A DNA stretch of 64,000 nt, taken from contig JAOAGY010000032.1 of the NCBI GenBank assembly GCA_026415505.1, positions 186,001 through 250,000 on the forward strand, read 5' to 3'. Positions 25,883 to 33,261 of this stretch are shown piece by piece; the first letter of the stretch is position 1; each line of letters opens with the position of its first letter. This DNA comes from Chlorobiota bacterium (GTDB lineage: Bacteria > Bacteroidota > Ignavibacteria > Kapaibacteriales > NICIL-2). Made by a program: the position numbers and the translations under genes. The notes under the pieces are model-generated. The model saw only the letters and a program-made list of their open reading frames with translations, did no database searches and was not told where the DNA came from.

Positions 25883-25890
25883 TAATTTTG
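25883..25890 (+). promoter_or_regulatory. Candidate -7 promoter element for the 2-oxoglutarate dehydrogenase gene
   Basis: TAATTTTG, a perfect TAnnTTTG match, lies 18 bases before the ATG at 25908, giving a leader of only about ten bases. The 155-base divergent gap between this gene and the acylase holds nothing else I recognise. Confidence 0.4.
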
Positions 25891-25907
25891 CCGACGAGTC
25901 ACTTGCG

Positions 25908-28900
25908 ATGGATGAGATGTTTTCGCCGAACGATGTGTATATCGAGGAGTTGTACTACCAGTACCTCCGCGATCCCAATTCGGTCAGTCCGGAGTGGCAA
26001 GACTACTTTCGACGCACCACGACGACTCCGCTGAGACAGAGCACTGCTTCCGTCGAAAACGGTAAGCAAACACCGGCGCCAGAGCAGACCGTACGGTTGT
26101 CGTCATCCGGTGCCACTATTCCCGCTACGTCGGCAGCACCTACGACTGTCCAGCCCCAGTCGCCGACTGCAAGCGGTGATTCTCTCCACGCTCTCAGCGG
26201 AATCCAAGAACGCATCGCTCAGAACATGAACCGGAGTTTGACTGTTCCGACAGCGACTTCGGTCCGCTCGATTCCCATCAAAGCGCTCGAGGAAAATCGG
26301 CTACTGCTCAACGAATTCCTCCAGAAACGCCGCAAGAAAAAACTCAGCTACACGCATATTATCGGCTGGGCGATCGTCCGAGCATTGCGGAAATATCCGC
26401 ACATGAACGATGCTTGCGTTGTAGGTCAGGACGGGAAGTACTACCGCGTGCACCATAGTTCCGTCAACTTGGGGCTGGCTGTTGATACCGTCAAAGGCGA
26501 CGGAACGCGTGTTCTGGTCGTCCCCTCGATCAAAAACGCCGACGAGATGACCTTCGCCGAATTCGTCGAGCATTACGACATGCTCATCGAAAAAGCTCGT
26601 GTCGGTAAGCTCAGCATCGAGGAGCTGACCGGCGCCACGATCACGCTGACAAATCCGGGCATGATCGGTACCGCCATGTCGATGCCGCGTCTGATGGAGG
26701 GGCAGGGCGTCATCATCGCAACGGGTGCGATCGGATATCCGGCGGAGTTTTCTGCTGTGATGCCGGATGTGCTGGTTACACTGGCTGTCAGCAAAGTAAT
26801 GACCATTACCAGCACTTACGATCACCGTATTATTCAGGGCGCCGAATCGGGCGAGTTTCTGCAATACATCGAGCATCTCCTCAAAGGCGGTGATAACTTT
26901 TACGACCAGATTTTTGCAGCTCTAAAGATCCCCTTCGAACCGTATCGCTGGAGTACCGACAATCGGCTCGACCCATTCGGTCCGCAAGAGAAAGAAGAAC
27001 AGCTCGAAAAGGAAACACTCGTCAACAAACTCATCAATGCCTATCGTGTTCGCGGTCACCTGAGCGCCGATATCAATCCGCTCGGCTACGAAGCATTCTA
27101 CTACCCCGAATTGCAGCTCTCGTACTACGGGCTGACGATCTGGGATCTCGATCGCCAATTCGATACGGGAGGACTCGGTGGCGTCAAGCGTGCGCCGCTC
27201 CGCGAAATCCTTCGCATGCTTCGCGATTCCTACTGCGGGCAAATCGGCATCGAGTTCATGCACATTCAATCGCCAGAGCAGAAATTCTGGATTCAGGAGT
27301 ACGTCGAATCAGGAAGACTACGACGCACGCTGACGCCGGAGGAACGCCGCCGCATATACCGGAAACTGCTCGAATCAGAGTTGCTCGAAACATTCATCAA
27401 CACAAAGTTCATTGGCGCCAAGCGATTTTCGATCGAGGGAGGCGAATCATTCATTCCAACGCTGGAGTATCTCTTGTTGAGTGCTTCACGTGCCGGACTT
27501 AACGGGGCGGTGCTGGGCATGGCTCACCGTGGGCGCCTCAACGTGCTCGTCAATATCATGGGGAAAGCGCCGGAAAAATTGTTCAATGAATTCGAGGGCA
27601 TTCTCGATCCGGACAGTGTACAGGGAAGCGGGGATGTCAAATATCACCTCGGCTCTCAAGCAATCTTCAGTACCGAGGGAGGTAAACCCGTTCCAGTTGT
27701 ACTCGCCCCTAATCCGAGCCACCTGGAAGCTGTCAATCCGGTCGTCGAGGGAATGGCACGCGCACTCTGTGACGAAGCGGGCGACCGTTCGTACTCGACA
27801 GTATTGCCGATCTTAGTGCATGGCGATGCGGCATTCGCAGGACAAGGAGTTGTCCAGGAGACTCTCAACATGATGCGCTTGCGCGGATATCGGACGGGTG
27901 GGACGATCCACATCATCATCAACAACCAGATTGGCTTTACGACCTCGCCCGAAGATGCCCGCTCGACACCGTATGCCAGCGGCATCGCAAAGTTCATCCA
28001 AGTGCCAGTACTCCACGTCAACGGCGATTCCCCCGAAGCATGTATCGCTGCGGCAGAGTTCGCATTCGCCTATCGGCAGCAGTTCGGTGACGATGTCGTT
28101 ATCGACATTTATTGCTACCGCAAATACGGACACAATGAGGGTGACGACCCGACGGCGACACAGCCGTTGCTGTATCGTGCCATCCGTAACCACAAACCCG
28201 TGCGACAGCTCTATCGAGAACTCCTCGTCGCCGATGGAGTGTTGACCCCCGATGAAGGGGATCGTATGGCGGAGGAGTATTCGACCATGCTCCAAAAAGC
28301 TTTCGATCGGCGCAAGGCGAGTATTTCGACAAGAGACGCTCGGCTGTCGCCGACGATCGAACTATTCGAGCCTGTCTCTACAGCCGTTCCACATGAGACA
28401 CTGCGTTTCATCGGCGAACGAATTACGACTGTGCCAGAAGGTTTCAACGTGCACCCGAAGGTCGCCGACGAACTTGCTCGTCGGCGTCAGCAGGTGACCA
28501 ACAGTGATTCGATGGTTTCATGGGGAATGGCGGAAGCGCTCGCTTTTGGATCGCTACTGCTCGAACACAAGCCGATCCGGCTTACCGGTCAAGATTCCGA
28601 ACGCGGGACATTCAATCACCGGCAAGCAGTCCTGCACGATTACGAAACGGATGCGACGTATATCCCGCTCAACCATATCGCGCCAGACCAAGAGCGCTTC
28701 CACATTTACAACAGCCCTCTGTCGGAATATGCCGTCTTGGGCTTCGAGTATGGTTACAGCACGATTCGAACGCGCGGTTTGACCCTCTGGGAAGCGCAGT
28801 TCGGCGACTTTGCCAACGGTGCACAAATCGTCATCGATCAATTCATATCGAGTGGGGAAGTAAAGTGGGGGCAAATTTCCAATCTTGTGCTTTTGCTGCC

Positions 28901-29597
28901 TCATGGCTATGATGGGCAAGGTCCAGAGCATTCCAGCGCGCGACTGGAACGGTATCTGCAGCTCTGCGCCGAGAACAACATGCTCGTGTGTTTCTTGACA
29001 ACGCCGTCTCAGCTCTTTCACGCCTTACGCCGACAGGTCCATGCACGGTGGCGGAAACCACTCGTGCTCCTAACGCCAAAGGGGTATTTACGGAAAGTGC
29101 ATTCGCCGCTTCATGAGCTTGCAGAAGGAAGATTCCGGGAAATTCTCGACGATCAAACCATCACAACACCTGCAGCAGTTGAACGCATTGTTCTGTGCAG
29201 TGGCATGTTCTACTACGAGCTCCTCGCGAAACGAGCTGCATTGGATCTCGACGATCGTGTCGCGATTGTCCGGATAGAACAGCTCTATCCGCTTGCCACC
29301 GACCAAATCGGGGCTATGCTGTCTCGATATTCCAACGTTCGCGATATTGTGTGGGCGCAGGAAGAGCCGATGAACATGGGGGCCTGGAGCTACATGATGC
29401 AACAGCTACTACCGATCATCGGGCGCCAACGACGGCTTCTGTATGCCGGTCGTCCTGCAGCAGCGAGCCCAGCAACCGGCTCGTTCTTGGTTCACAACCG
29501 CGAGCAAGAGCACATCTTGAACGCAGCGTTCGCTCCGGTGGATACCGCATCTGATTCATCGCCGCTTGTTGCGTTCGATTGTAGCGGAGGGAACTGA
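25908..29597 (+). CDS. kgd: Fused 2-oxoglutarate dehydrogenase E1 / succinyltransferase E2-type enzyme (KGD type)
   Basis: A 1229-residue enzyme of the TCA cycle, almost exactly the length of mycobacterial KGD. Residues 1-40 are the conserved E1 N-terminal helix (EELYYQYLRDPNSVSPEWQD). A low-complexity Pro/Thr/Ser linker follows. Residues ~95-330 are an E2 acyltransferase-like domain with STYDHRIIQGAESGEFL and catalytic His306. From ~360 onwards comes the thiamine-diphosphate E1: MAHRGRLNVLVNIMGK, HGDAAFAGQGVVQETLN, NNQIGFTTSP. There is no lipoyl or E3-binding domain, so it must use a separate lipoylated E2. This architecture is best known from Actinobacteria and occurs in some other phyla. 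The ATG at 25908 is the first of the frame. Confidence 0.93.
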   Translation: MDEMFSPNDVYIEELYYQYLRDPNSVSPEWQDYFRRTTTTPLRQSTASVENGKQTPAPEQTVRLSSSGATIPATSAAPTTVQPQSPTASGDSLHALSGIQERIAQNMNRSLTVPTATSVRSIPIKALEENRLLLNEFLQKRRKKKLSYTHIIGWAIVRALRKYPHMNDACVVGQDGKYYRVHHSSVNLGLAVDTVKGDGTRVLVVPSIKNADEMTFAEFVEHYDMLIEKARVGKLSIEELTGATITLTNPGMIGTAMSMPRLMEGQGVIIATGAIGYPAEFSAVMPDVLVTLAVSKVMTITSTYDHRIIQGAESGEFLQYIEHLLKGGDNFYDQIFAALKIPFEPYRWSTDNRLDPFGPQEKEEQLEKETLVNKLINAYRVRGHLSADINPLGYEAFYYPELQLSYYGLTIWDLDRQFDTGGLGGVKRAPLREILRMLRDSYCGQIGIEFMHIQSPEQKFWIQEYVESGRLRRTLTPEERRRIYRKLLESELLETFINTKFIGAKRFSIEGGESFIPTLEYLLLSASRAGLNGAVLGMAHRGRLNVLVNIMGKAPEKLFNEFEGILDPDSVQGSGDVKYHLGSQAIFSTEGGKPVPVVLAPNPSHLEAVNPVVEGMARALCDEAGDRSYSTVLPILVHGDAAFAGQGVVQETLNMMRLRGYRTGGTIHIIINNQIGFTTSPEDARSTPYASGIAKFIQVPVLHVNGDSPEACIAAAEFAFAYRQQFGDDVVIDIYCYRKYGHNEGDDPTATQPLLYRAIRNHKPVRQLYRELLVADGVLTPDEGDRMAEEYSTMLQKAFDRRKASISTRDARLSPTIELFEPVSTAVPHETLRFIGERITTVPEGFNVHPKVADELARRRQQVTNSDSMVSWGMAEALAFGSLLLEHKPIRLTGQDSERGTFNHRQAVLHDYETDATYIPLNHIAPDQERFHIYNSPLSEYAVLGFEYGYSTIRTRGLTLWEAQFGDFANGAQIVIDQFISSGEVKWGQISNLVLLLPHGYDGQGPEHSSARLERYLQLCAENNMLVCFLTTPSQLFHALRRQVHARWRKPLVLLTPKGYLRKVHSPLHELAEGRFREILDDQTITTPAAVERIVLCSGMFYYELLAKRAALDLDDRVAIVRIEQLYPLATDQIGAMLSRYSNVRDIVWAQEEPMNMGAWSYMMQQLLPIIGRQRRLLYAGRPAAASPATGSFLVHNREQEHILNAAFAPVDTASDSSPLVAFDCSGGN

Positions 29598-29607
29598 CAG
29601 AATGCGC

Positions 29608-29631
29608 TGTTCTGGTTGTGAGCACAGAACA
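29608..29631. terminator. Small hairpin between convergent genes
   Basis: TGTTCTG (29608-29614) pairs with CAGAACA (29625-29631) around a 10-base loop, just after the 2-oxoglutarate dehydrogenase stop. A 12-base perfect palindrome, GTATTGCAATAC, lies further on at 29665-29676. Neither has a strong U-tract in the right direction. The 89-base convergent gap holds no gene. Confidence 0.3.
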
Positions 29632-29686
29632 ATGAGGAAAAACAAATTTTACATAATATCCCTTGTATTGCAATACCCAGGCACTT

Positions 29687-30985
29687 TCAAGACGTCACGC
29701 TATGACTATCTTGCAACGGGATTTCGATTGCAATTGTCGTTCCTTGATTCGGTGCGCTTTCGACGATTGCAAGTTTACCGCGATGATGTTCCTCGATAAT
29801 GCGTTTCGATAGCGCCAGACCAAGACCCCATCCACGTTCTTTGGTTGTGAATCCAGCTGTAAACGCATTGCGTCTTACCGCTGTGCTCATGCCTTTGCCT
29901 GTATCGCTAACGGTGATACGAACTGCCGTCGAGCGATAGCGGTATCGGACCACTGACACGGCAATGTCAATGACACCACGTTCGCCGTCAATTGCTTCGG
30001 CTGCATTCTTGATGAGATTCTCCAGTACCCACGACAGCAGTTCTTCATTGGCGGAAACAACTATGCGCTCGCTGTCCGAGTGCCAACGAATCTCGATTGT
30101 TTTTCCGTGACGTGGTAGCCGTTTGTGCATATACGTCACGGTGCGTTCGACAATATCGCAAATGTTGGTCGGTTCCAGCTTAGGAGTCGAGCCGATTGCT
30201 GAGAATCGTTCGGCGATTCCGCGGAGTCGTTCCACATCACGCCGCAATTCAGCGATCGCAGTCGTCGAGTAGTCGTCGTGCTGAGAGTTGTCGAGGCGCT
30301 CTTGGAGAACCTCGATCCATCCAAGTAAACTCGAAATCGGCGTACCGAGTTGATGCGCCGTTTCCTTTGCCATACCAACCCAAATGAGCGATTCGTCTCG
30401 CCGGCGTTGCAAAGCCAATGCAACGTAACCAGCCGCAACGAACAGCGATACCAGAATAAACTCGACGATCGGCAAAACGCGAAGTCGTTTGACGACCCAG
30501 GAGTTGGTGTAGTAGATGTAATTGACGACGCGCCCGTTAGGGTCACGTACTTCGATCGGAGGGTATTCGGTTGCCATTTCCGCAGCTAATTGCCTGAGGT
30601 TCGCTGCTTGCTCGACATGAGTCCTCCCCAACCGGCTTAGCTCGATGTTCAGTGTAAATTGATCGTAGGGTTCGAGGGGGACGCCATTGGAATCACTGAT
30701 AATGCAAGGGAAATCTATCATCGGTGTGACCCGATCGAGCATGAACAAGCTTTCGATCGAGTTCGTTGATGCGAAGCTCTGCAGGATGTCGGCATAGAAG
30801 CGGACTAGACGTTGCTCTCTGGAGACCAGCGAGGCGACCAAACGCTGCGTGTACACCAAGCTGCCGACGACAATAACTCCGGCGACGACAATGAACAACA
30901 ATGTGCGCAACCACCGCCAACGATATGTACCACGTTGGATGGAACGAAAGTTTTTTTTCTCCGGACGATCCCAGAGTCGAAACAT
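29687..30985 (-). CDS. Sensor histidine kinase
   Basis: A 432-residue membrane kinase. Two membrane helices at ~27-47 and ~170-192 bracket a ~120-residue extracytoplasmic sensor domain with no recognised fold. The H-box reads ETAHQLGTPISSLLGW, with His211 as the phosphorylation site, a form common among Bacteroidota kinases. N, G1 and G2 boxes follow as NLIKNAAEAI, DTGKGM and GWGLGLALSKRI. No response regulator gene adjoins it, so the partner is elsewhere. The ATG at 30985 lies four bases after the preceding gene, inside the ptsN-like/hisS operon; the frame extends upstream without another plausible start. Confidence 0.9.
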   Translation of the reverse strand: MFRLWDRPEKKNFRSIQRGTYRWRWLRTLLFIVVAGVIVVGSLVYTQRLVASLVSREQRLVRFYADILQSFASTNSIESLFMLDRVTPMIDFPCIISDSNGVPLEPYDQFTLNIELSRLGRTHVEQAANLRQLAAEMATEYPPIEVRDPNGRVVNYIYYTNSWVVKRLRVLPIVEFILVSLFVAAGYVALALQRRRDESLIWVGMAKETAHQLGTPISSLLGWIEVLQERLDNSQHDDYSTTAIAELRRDVERLRGIAERFSAIGSTPKLEPTNICDIVERTVTYMHKRLPRHGKTIEIRWHSDSERIVVSANEELLSWVLENLIKNAAEAIDGERGVIDIAVSVVRYRYRSTAVRITVSDTGKGMSTAVRRNAFTAGFTTKERGWGLGLALSKRIIEEHHRGKLAIVESAPNQGTTIAIEIPLQDSHSVTS

Positions 30986-30989
30986 ATCG

Positions 30990-31388
30990 TCAATGGTCGG
31001 AATCAGCGAGCCGAACTTCGAGGAATGTCGGCTGTTTCGGATGCTCGATGATGCGGAGTTTCCCATGCTCGAGAGCAATTGGAATCGAGCAGACATTGTC
31101 GGCGCGCCATACGGCAATCGTTACGAATCCTTCGTGCTCGATGCCGATATCTTCGACATACGCCGCACTCGATGGTATCGTAGAGGGCTGCCAATTGATC
31201 GCGAGCCCACGAATTGTAAAGTCAACAAGAGAACCGCTGCTGCGCCGCTCGACGACGAGCTGATACGGTAACGCCGAAAATTCCTCGACAGTCTCGATCA
31301 TAACCCGAAGGACATATCGCTCTCGTTTGCTCGGCGAGTAATCGAGCAGCGAGAGCGTCATGCGAAATCGAGGAGAAGCGCCCATCAT
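30990..31388 (-). CDS. Hypothetical protein between hisS and a histidine kinase
   Basis: A 132-residue soluble protein that I do not recognise. The composition is ordinary, with alternating hydrophobic and charged residues (FVTIAVWRADNVCSIPIA), suggesting a small mostly-beta fold; there is no signal peptide or membrane segment. Its ATG overlaps the hisS stop as ATGA and its stop lies four bases before the kinase start. Such tight packing on both sides makes it very likely real. It may be linked to the kinase, but no function can be inferred. Confidence 0.7.
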   Translation of the reverse strand: MMGASPRFRMTLSLLDYSPSKRERYVLRVMIETVEEFSALPYQLVVERRSSGSLVDFTIRGLAINWQPSTIPSSAAYVEDIGIEHEGFVTIAVWRADNVCSIPIALEHGKLRIIEHPKQPTFLEVRLADSDH

Positions 31389-32671
31389 TGTGCGAGTAAT
31401 TGTCGGATGGTGGCACTGATCGCATTCGGGTCATTGGGCAACTGCAATTGTTCTCCATTTCGCATATCCTTGATGATCACGGAATCCACTGGTGCCGACC
31501 AACCGATGATCAGACAGAGTGCGCACCGCAGGCGGTCCGCTTGGCGAAGCTGTGCCTTCAGCGAGCGGAATTGCAAGTCGGTTATGCAGCGGATCCCTTC
31601 CTTGCGAAGCGATCGAGTGACTTGGTGCATTGCTGCCGAAAATTCCTGCTGCGCCGCAACGTACACAATCGGTTCCCAGTGGGAATCCGATGCCGCTCGA
31701 TCCTCCATTGCCAAAATGATTCGCTCGATACCAAGACCGAAGCCGACACCTGGAAGTGGACGCCCACCGACCTGTGCCATCAAGTTGTCGTAACGTCCCC
31801 CGCCGCCGAGCGCATCTTGAGCACCGAGCCGATTCGAACGGAATTCGAAAACAGTGTGGGTGTAGTAATCGAGTCCGCGAACCAGATATGGATCGGTTAT
31901 CGTCGGAATGTCGAGCATGTCGAGCAATTCCAAGACAGCGTCGAAATGTGAGCGACTCTCGGTGCCGAGCACATCGGAAATGCGTGGTGCTGCTTCGATG
32001 ATCTCACGATCGCGTGTGTCTTTCGAATCGAGTATGCGCAGTGGATTTGTATCGAGCCTTTGCTGAGAAGTTGTGCTGAGGCTGTCGCGATATCGTTCGA
32101 GGTACTCGACCAATCGTGTGCGATAATTGTTCTGTTCGGCTACCGTACCGAGCGTGTTGATGTGGAGCGACACCGCTGGGTGGTCGAGCAGCGATGTCAG
32201 AATGTCCCAGGCCAACGAAATGATCTCGACGTCGGCATCGGGCAAGGCAACGCCGAGACATTCGGCGCCAGCTTGGTGAAATTGGCGCTGCCGTCCTTTT
32301 TGCGGTCGCTCGTAACGGAAGCAGGGTCCGTAGTACCACAGCCGCAATAGCGGTGATGCCAGAGCGAGTTCATGCTGCCCGACAGCGCGTGCGACAGGTG
32401 CCGTCAACTCCGGTCTGAGCGCGATCAATTCGCCACTGCGGTCGGGAAAGACGTACATCTCTTTGCCGATCGCATCGGTTTCTTGTCCGACTCCGCGGTA
32501 GAACAACTCAGCCGACTCGACAATCGGTGTACGAATTTCGCGATAACCGTATCGCTGCATCCATTCGGCAAGGGTTGCCTCGACACGTTGCCAACGTGGT
32601 ATTTCATCGGGCAAAATGTCGCGCATGCCGCGGAGTGCCTGCAACCGGCGTTCACTTTGCATCGGCAGCAT
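31385..32671 (-). CDS. hisS: Histidyl-tRNA synthetase
   Basis: A 428-residue class II aminoacyl-tRNA synthetase that charges tRNA-His. Motif 2 is in RYERPQKGRQRQFHQAG. The histidine-specific motifs are in LVRGLDYYTHTVFEF and GGGGRYDNL, and motif 3 is in GVGFGLGIERIIL. The C-terminal ~95 residues form the anticodon-binding domain. Two ATG starts (32671, 32662) both fall inside the 3' end of the upstream EIIA gene, an overlap of 11-20 bases. The stop overlaps the following small gene, so translation through the whole operon is coupled. Confidence 0.95.
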   Translation of the reverse strand: MLPMQSERRLQALRGMRDILPDEIPRWQRVEATLAEWMQRYGYREIRTPIVESAELFYRGVGQETDAIGKEMYVFPDRSGELIALRPELTAPVARAVGQHELALASPLLRLWYYGPCFRYERPQKGRQRQFHQAGAECLGVALPDADVEIISLAWDILTSLLDHPAVSLHINTLGTVAEQNNYRTRLVEYLERYRDSLSTTSQQRLDTNPLRILDSKDTRDREIIEAAPRISDVLGTESRSHFDAVLELLDMLDIPTITDPYLVRGLDYYTHTVFEFRSNRLGAQDALGGGGRYDNLMAQVGGRPLPGVGFGLGIERIILAMEDRAASDSHWEPIVYVAAQQEFSAAMHQVTRSLRKEGIRCITDLQFRSLKAQLRQADRLRCALCLIIGWSAPVDSVIIKDMRNGEQLQLPNDPNAISATIRQLLAQ

Positions 32672-33134
32672 CGCTCAGTTGTCGGAGGTTCTCATAGGCT
32701 TCATCAGGGCTGTTTGCCATGAGCAACGCTCGGCGGAATTGCTCGCGATCGGTGTCTGTAGCGACCAGTCGCGAGAGCTTCCCCAGAAGCTGTAAGTGAA
32801 GCCGGACGTCGCTCGTGCGTCCCAACAGCAGAATTGCGATGTCGACCGGCTCGCCGTCGAGCGAGTCGTACTCGATAGGTTCGGAGCAGGTGACCAGCGC
32901 AGCCGTCGCAGTTCGGACCGCATCGGTCTTCGCATGCGGAACTGCGATGCCGTGCCCGATACCGGTTGACAAACGCTCCTCGCGTTCGCGGACAGCACGC
33001 AGTGCCTCTTGCCGATCGAGCAAGTCGCCATGTGCATCGACGATCTCGATCAAGTATGCGAGCAATCCTGGTTTATCCGGTACTCGAACACGAAGCTGGA
33101 TAGTCGCAGGTGTCAATACATCGCACAAGTTCAT
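32652..33134 (-). CDS. PTS EIIA domain protein (nitrogen-regulatory PtsN-like)
   Basis: A 160-residue stand-alone EIIA of the fructose/nitrogen-regulatory type. The active-site loop reads GIGHGIAVPHAKTDAV, with His67 as the phosphorylation site, preceded by the typical LLDRQEALRAVREREE. No sugar permease domain or gene is near, so a regulatory role as in PtsN is more likely than sugar uptake. It leads the operon with hisS, the unknown gene and the histidine kinase. A promoter with both a TTG and a TAGTTTTG element lies upstream. Confidence 0.85.
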   Translation of the reverse strand: MNLCDVLTPATIQLRVRVPDKPGLLAYLIEIVDAHGDLLDRQEALRAVREREERLSTGIGHGIAVPHAKTDAVRTATAALVTCSEPIEYDSLDGEPVDIAILLLGRTSDVRLHLQLLGKLSRLVATDTDREQFRRALLMANSPDEAYENLRQLSDAADAK

Positions 33135-33174
33135 CGAAGCGTCACCATTCGTTGGGGCTATGCACTGTCGTCGG

Positions 33175-33203
33175 CAAAACTACTTTCTCTGTCCAGTCCG
33201 CAA
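33175..33203 (-). promoter_or_regulatory. Best promoter candidate: TTG-N18-TAGTTTTG upstream of the EIIA-hisS operon
   Basis: On the minus strand TTG at 33203-33201 is followed by 18 bases and then TAGTTTTG at 33182-33175, about 40 bases before the EIIA ATG. This agrees with the Bacteroidota consensus of a TTTG-like -33 box, about 19 bases, and TAnnTTTG. A second perfect -7 match (TAATTTTG) occurs at 33248-33241 in the same gap, perhaps a tandem promoter. Confidence 0.5.
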
Positions 33204-33261
33204 CTGGCGCGATACCGTTGCCGTCACGATATCGAGGGTGCAAAATTAGCCCGCAATTGCT

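Noticed and set aside
29598-29686. Strong intrinsic terminator after the 2-oxoglutarate dehydrogenase gene
   Set aside because: A weak hairpin and a palindrome are present but no properly placed U-tract, so I list only a low-confidence hairpin.
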